DNA of 56,150 nucleotides from DATFES01 sp035457725 (GTDB taxonomy: Bacteria > Pseudomonadota > Alphaproteobacteria > CACIAM-22H2), in assembly GCA_035457725.1 (NCBI GenBank), contig DATIBC010000091.1, forward strand, positions 1 through 56,150, written 5' to 3'. The position numbers and the translations under genes are program-made. The notes beneath the pieces are model-generated. The model was not told the DNA's origin and searched no databases. It saw only the letters and a program-made list of their open reading frames with translations. Shown piece after piece: positions 51,964-56,150 of the stretch (positions are counted from its first letter, which is position 1; each line of letters starts with the position of its first letter).

Positions 51964-54135
51964 CTAGCGGGCCTGCCTGCGCTGCGTCTTATGCATGCGC
52001 TTGGGGCTGCGTCGCGATGGGCGGACAGCGCGCTTAGGCGGCGCATCGAAGCCTAAAAGCTCGAAGCGCAAGCTTCCGCTGACCGGGGTCGCCTCGACCA
52101 GGCGGACGCTGACCGGCTGGCCCAGCGTGAAGTTGCGGCCGGTGCGGCGTCCGCGCAGCATGTGGTGTCTCGGATCATGCTGATAGATGTCGCCCGGGAG
52201 CGTACGGATCGGGATCAACCCGTCAGCCCCCAACCCGTCGAGCGAAACGAACAGCCCGAACCGCGTTACGCCCGAGATGCGCGCGCTGAATTCGGCGCCG
52301 ACGCGCGCCTCGAGCCAGGCGGCGACGTAGCGATCCAGCGCTTCGCGCTCCGCCGCGGCCGCCCGGCGCTCGGTAGCGGAAACGTGCTCGGCCGTCGCCG
52401 CGAAGTCTGGAGACGGGCCGTCGTCCAATCCGCCGCGCCCGAGGGCCAAGCCGGTGATGAGGGCGCGGTGCACCAACAGATCCGCGTAGCGGCGGATCGG
52501 CGAGGTGAAATGCGCATAGCGCCTGAGCGCCAACCCGAAGTGGCCGCGGTTGTCCGGACTGTAGACGGCGAGCGATTGGGTGCGCAGCACGAGTTGATTG
52601 ACCAGATGGCGTTCGGGCGTGCCCGCCGCCCAATCGAGAATGCGGTTGAAGTGCTGCGGCTTCAACACCTGTCCCTTGGCCAGGCGAAAACCGAGACCGT
52701 TCAGGACCACCCGCAATGCGTCGAGTTTTGCCGAATCGGGAGTATCGTGGACGCGATACATGCAGGTCAGCTTGCGTTCCTCGATGGTCTCGGCGGCGCA
52801 GACATTGGCGAGAATCATGAACTCTTCGATCAGCCGATGGCTGTCGTAACGCGGTCGCGGAACGATGCGCTCGATACGGCCATCGGCGCCGAGCACAACC
52901 TTGCGCTCCTCGAGATCGAGATCGAGCGTACCGCGCGCCTGCCGGGCGCGCGACAGCGCGCGAAAAGCGCCATAGAGCGGCGCCAGCACGCGCTCGCGCA
53001 GGCCGGCCGCCGAACCGCGCGGAGTTCCATCCCAGGTCGCCTGAGCTTCGTCATAGGTAAGGCGCGCCTGCGAACGCATCATGGCGCGCGCGAAGCGATG
53101 GCGGCGCTTGCGGCCATCGCCGTCGATCCAGACGTGCACGGCAAGGCATGGCCGATCTTCCAGCGGACGCAGCGAACACAGGTCGTTCGAAAGGCGCTCC
53201 GGCAACATCGGCACGACACGATCCGGAAAATAGACGGAGTTACCGCGGTGGCGGGCCTCGCGATCGAGCGGACGGTCCGGGCGCACATACCAGGCGACGT
53301 CGGCGATCGCGACGACAATATGAAATCCGGACGGATTCGTCGCGTCGTCATCGGGTTCGGCGAACACCGCGTCGTCGAAGTCGCGGGCGTCCTCGCCGTC
53401 GATGGTGACGAGCGGAAGGTCGCGCAAATCGACGCGATCATGCATAGGCGCCGGCGCGATGCGCTCGGCCTCGGCGAACGCCGCGTCATTGAACTTCGTC
53501 GGAATGTCATGGGCGTGGATGGCGATGAGGCTCGCCGTTTTCGGACTCCGGGTCGTTCCGAGCCGTTCGACGACGCGGGCGCGTTTCATGCCAAGCCGAC
53601 CGCCCGGGAGGACCTCGGCCAGCACGAGATCACCCGGTTCGACGCCCTTCGCGTTTCGGTTCTCGAGAGCGAATTCGCCGCGGATGCGCTTGTCCGTCGG
53701 CTGCAAGCGTGCGCCGTGCGGTCCGGTAACCAAAATGGCGAGGAGGCGTTCGGGCGCGCGTTCGATGCGCCGGATGACGCGGCCGACGAACTCGAGCCCG
53801 TGCGTTCGTTCGAGCCGAACCAGGGCCCGCTCGCCGATCGCCAGGTGGGGCTCGCCCTCCGCCGTCTTCAAGCGGATCAACGGCGGTTTGCCGGCGCCTC
53901 GCCATTCGAGCGGATGGGCGACGGCTTCTCCTTCCTCGGCATCGACTTCGACCACTTCGATCACCGCGGTCGACGGTCCCGGTCCGGGAGCGTGCCGCCG
54001 CGGCTTGGCGCCGCCTTTTGCCTCGAATGCGCCGGGCGTGCTCCGTCCTTCGACATTACCGGCATGCGGGCCAGCGAAGTCGCGGCGCGTCGCCTGATCG
54101 GGTGGAGGACGACGGGATGAGCGGCGCGTGCGCAA
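51964..54135 (-). CDS. rnr: Ribonuclease R
   Basis: 3'-5' exoribonuclease that degrades structured RNA. The RNB core is clear: DGEDARDFDDAVFAE with its metal-binding Asp residues, YFPDRVVPMLPERLSNDLCSL (in parts) and the HFTSPIRRYADLLVHR motif. An S1 domain (ISGVTRFGLFVSLDG) and a basic tail follow. I chose TTG at 54135, 8 bases after the topA stop, giving 723 residues; TTG at 54222 would overlap topA by 80 bases with low-complexity sequence. The N-terminal winged-helix region (FAGPHAGNVEGRSTPGAF) aligns in register with the family motif but is degenerate. A 14-base palindrome spans the stop codon. Confidence 0.9.
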   Translation of the reverse strand: MRTRRSSRRPPPDQATRRDFAGPHAGNVEGRSTPGAFEAKGGAKPRRHAPGPGPSTAVIEVVEVDAEEGEAVAHPLEWRGAGKPPLIRLKTAEGEPHLAIGERALVRLERTHGLEFVGRVIRRIERAPERLLAILVTGPHGARLQPTDKRIRGEFALENRNAKGVEPGDLVLAEVLPGGRLGMKRARVVERLGTTRSPKTASLIAIHAHDIPTKFNDAAFAEAERIAPAPMHDRVDLRDLPLVTIDGEDARDFDDAVFAEPDDDATNPSGFHIVVAIADVAWYVRPDRPLDREARHRGNSVYFPDRVVPMLPERLSNDLCSLRPLEDRPCLAVHVWIDGDGRKRRHRFARAMMRSQARLTYDEAQATWDGTPRGSAAGLRERVLAPLYGAFRALSRARQARGTLDLDLEERKVVLGADGRIERIVPRPRYDSHRLIEEFMILANVCAAETIEERKLTCMYRVHDTPDSAKLDALRVVLNGLGFRLAKGQVLKPQHFNRILDWAAGTPERHLVNQLVLRTQSLAVYSPDNRGHFGLALRRYAHFTSPIRRYADLLVHRALITGLALGRGGLDDGPSPDFAATAEHVSATERRAAAAEREALDRYVAAWLEARVGAEFSARISGVTRFGLFVSLDGLGADGLIPIRTLPGDIYQHDPRHHMLRGRRTGRNFTLGQPVSVRLVEATPVSGSLRFELLGFDAPPKRAVRPSRRSPKRMHKTQRRQAR

Positions 54136-54142
54136 GGGCCGA

Positions 54143-56150
54143 TTAGGCGACGTCGTCGGCGGCCGGGGCCGGCGCTTTCCGCTTCGACTTGGCCGGCTTC
54201 TTGACGGGTGACTTTTCGACAAGCATGCCGGTTTCGAGGCGGCGCGTTTTTCCGGGCTTCGCCTTGCCCTTGCGCGGCGATTTCGCCGATTTGCGCTCGA
54301 TCCGCTCGGCGATCAACGCCACCGCCTCGTCAAGCGTCACCTCTTCGATCGCGCGGCCCTTGGACAAGTTGGCATAGATCGATCCGTGTTTGACATACGG
54401 ACCATAGCGTCCGACGCCGGCGATCACCGGTTTACCGTCCTCGGGATGGGTGCCGATTTCACGTGTTGGGCCCGCCGGCGTTGCAGCGCGTCGGCCACTG
54501 CCTGGCTGCGCTAGGACGTCGACCGCCCGGTTGAGGCCGATGGTCAGCAAATCGTGCGTCGATCCGAGCGACTTGTATTTGTGTCCGAGCTTCAAGTATG
54601 GACCGAAGCGTCCGAGCCCGGCGGCGATCATTTCTCCGGTCTCGGGATGCGGACCAACGGCGCGCGGCAGAGCCAGGAGCTTCAACGCCATGTCGAGGTC
54701 GATCGTTTGCGCATCGACGTCGCGGGGCAGCGAGACGCGCTTAGGCTTGATGCCTTCGGCGCCCTCGCCGAGCTGGAGATAGAGGCCATACGGGCCTTTG
54801 CGCAGGCTGACGATCTCGCCGCTTGCCGGGTCGACGCCGATCGTGCGCGCCGCTTCGAGCGCCGCCGCCTCGCTGTCGCCGTTTTCGATGCCGAGTCGCC
54901 GTGTGTACCGGCATTCGGGATATCGCGAACAGCCGATGAAGGCGCCGAATTTTCCGAGCTTCAAGCCGAGCCTGCCCTCGCCACATGACGGGCAACGGCG
55001 CGGATCGGATCCGTCATCGCGGGCGGGAAAGAAATGCGGCCCCAAATCGGCGTCGAGCGCGTCGATGACCTGCGTAATCGTCAGGTCCTTGGTGTTGGCG
55101 ACCGCCTCGGAAAAGGCTTGCCAAAAATCGCGTAAGACAGCCTTCCAGTCGACCCGCCCGCCGGAAATTTCATCGAGCTGATCCTCGAGCTTGGCGGTGA
55201 AGTCGTACTCGACGTAACGGCGAAAGAATCCCTCGAGGAATGCCGTCACCAGCCGACCGCGGTCCTCCGGTGTGAAGCGGCGCTTTTCCAGCCGGACGTA
55301 GTCGCGATCTTGCAATACCTGCAGGATGCTGGCGTATGTCGATGGCCGACCGATCCCGAGCTCCTCGAGCCGCTTGACCAAGCTGGCCTCGGAATAGCGC
55401 GGCGGCGGCTGGGTGAAATGCTGCTCCGGCTTGACCTCGCCACGCCGAACGGCGTCGCCGTCGACGACCGGCGGCAGCGCACGGCCTTCCTCGTCGTCAT
55501 CGATCGGATCGTCACGGTCCTCGCGATAAAGACGAAGGAAGCCGTCGAAGGCGATGGTCGAGCCGGTTGCATGCAGGACAGTTCGCCGGTCCGAGGACGC
55601 CACGTCGACGGCGACTTGGTCGAGTGCGGCACTTTCCATTTCGCTCGCGACGGTGCGCCGCCATATCAGCTCGTAGAGCCGGCGATGATCCTCGCCGAGG
55701 CGCCGCCCGACTTGCTCGGGACGGCGGAACAAATCGGTCGGCCGGATCGCCTCGTGGGCTTCCTGCGCGTTGCGGACCTTGGTCTGGTACTGACGCGGGC
55801 CCCTGTAATAATCGTCGCCGTACATGTCGCGCACGGCCCGGCCCGCTTCGCCGAGCGCCTTGTCGCTCAGCGTCGTCGAGTCGGTGCGGTGATAGGAGAT
55901 GAGGCCTTCCAGATCTCCCCCGCCGATGTCCACGCCCTGGAACAGCCGCTGCGCCACCTGCATCGTTCGCTCGGCGGAGAAACCGAACTTGCGGTTGGCC
56001 TCCTGCTGCAGCGTCGAGGTCGTGAACGGGGGCGCGGGCCGCTGCGTGAACGGCTTCTCTTCGACCGAGGTCACGGTCCACGGCAACCCGCGCATCAGCG
56101 CTTCGCGCAGCGTGTTGGTTTCCTCGGCGGTCTTCAGGTGCCGCACCTTG
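54143..56150 (-). CDS. topA: DNA topoisomerase I, 5' end cut by window edge
   Basis: Type IA topoisomerase that relaxes negative supercoils. About 669 residues are visible; the frame continues off the right edge, so the TOPRIM domain is outside. The catalytic tyrosine is in GLISYHRTDST (codon near 55894-55892). A single C4 zinc ribbon (CPSCGEG, CSRYPEC) precedes three alphaproteobacterial C-terminal repeats (GPYGLYLQLGEG, GRFGPYLKLGHK, GRYGPYVKHGSI). The C-terminus is a Lys/Ala/Pro-rich basic tail. rnr follows within 10 bases. Confidence 0.96.
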   Translation of the reverse strand, partial: KVRHLKTAEETNTLREALMRGLPWTVTSVEEKPFTQRPAPPFTTSTLQQEANRKFGFSAERTMQVAQRLFQGVDIGGGDLEGLISYHRTDSTTLSDKALGEAGRAVRDMYGDDYYRGPRQYQTKVRNAQEAHEAIRPTDLFRRPEQVGRRLGEDHRRLYELIWRRTVASEMESAALDQVAVDVASSDRRTVLHATGSTIAFDGFLRLYREDRDDPIDDDEEGRALPPVVDGDAVRRGEVKPEQHFTQPPPRYSEASLVKRLEELGIGRPSTYASILQVLQDRDYVRLEKRRFTPEDRGRLVTAFLEGFFRRYVEYDFTAKLEDQLDEISGGRVDWKAVLRDFWQAFSEAVANTKDLTITQVIDALDADLGPHFFPARDDGSDPRRCPSCGEGRLGLKLGKFGAFIGCSRYPECRYTRRLGIENGDSEAAALEAARTIGVDPASGEIVSLRKGPYGLYLQLGEGAEGIKPKRVSLPRDVDAQTIDLDMALKLLALPRAVGPHPETGEMIAAGLGRFGPYLKLGHKYKSLGSTHDLLTIGLNRAVDVLAQPGSGRRAATPAGPTREIGTHPEDGKPVIAGVGRYGPYVKHGSIYANLSKGRAIEEVTLDEAVALIAERIERKSAKSPRKGKAKPGKTRRLETGMLVEKSPVKKPAKSKRKAPAPAADDVA

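Noticed and set aside
52162..54120. A 652-codon open frame on the plus strand opposite rnr
   Set aside because: It is entirely antisense to the clear RNase R coding sequence, and its translation is Arg/Glu/Asp-rich with no family motif. Long antisense frames are expected in GC-rich DNA.

Overview
The window is GC-rich chromosomal DNA from an alphaproteobacterium, most likely a Rhodospirillales-type or uncultured relative. Marker genes support this: divK-pleD, hdaA, an aa3-type oxidase subunit IV, an EipB-like envelope protein, and the order fabD-fabG-acpP-fabF-mltG / yicC-gmk / rsmA-pdxA-surA-lptGF / pepA-holC-ndk / purMN. Almost every gene is a recognisable housekeeping gene, packed tightly with many 4-base start/stop overlaps. 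I see no tRNA, rRNA, CRISPR array, prophage or intact insertion sequence.

Layout. 1-9.4 kb is on the minus strand: radA (cut by the window edge), the lipid transporter genes mlaF-mlaE, alr, dnaB, cfa, then the ribosomal operon rpsF-rpsR-DUF2232-rplI. 9.8-14.3 kb (+) is the fatty-acid synthesis block fabD-fabG-acpP-fabF, followed by mltG. 14.3-25 kb holds a short-chain dehydrogenase, yicC-gmk, the envelope/RNA block rsmA-pdxA-surA-lptG-lptF (minus), and pepA-holC-ndk (plus). 25-30.4 kb holds an oxidase subunit, purN-purM (minus) and a DUF2066 gene, a CDP-alcohol phosphotransferase, hdaA and an SDR (plus). 30.6-36.5 kb is a polyphosphate neighbourhood: CYTH-CHAD protein, sixA, ppk, ppx. 36.5-43.9 kb holds rnd, aspS, eipB, a Mak-like sugar kinase, divK-pleD and rpmG. 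44.2-49.8 kb looks like an accessory insertion: two broken nucleotide-cyclase genes flank an SMP-30 lactonase, a MarR-GNAT regulator and an EamA exporter. 49.8-56.15 kb returns to core genes on the minus strand: S41 protease, DUF983, rnr and topA (cut by the window edge).

The most notable signals lie outside the obvious genes. Two perfect tandem DnaA boxes sit just downstream of the hdaA-SDR genes, and a near-consensus box overlaps the probable dnaB promoter. Two conserved genes, holC and rsmA, can only begin at CTG. The rpsF leader carries two abutting hairpins. lptD is missing from its expected place between lptG and surA. A TPR-type cyclase gene is broken by three frameshifts and one stop. 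Functional calls rest on motifs read by eye and on gene order; no database search was run.
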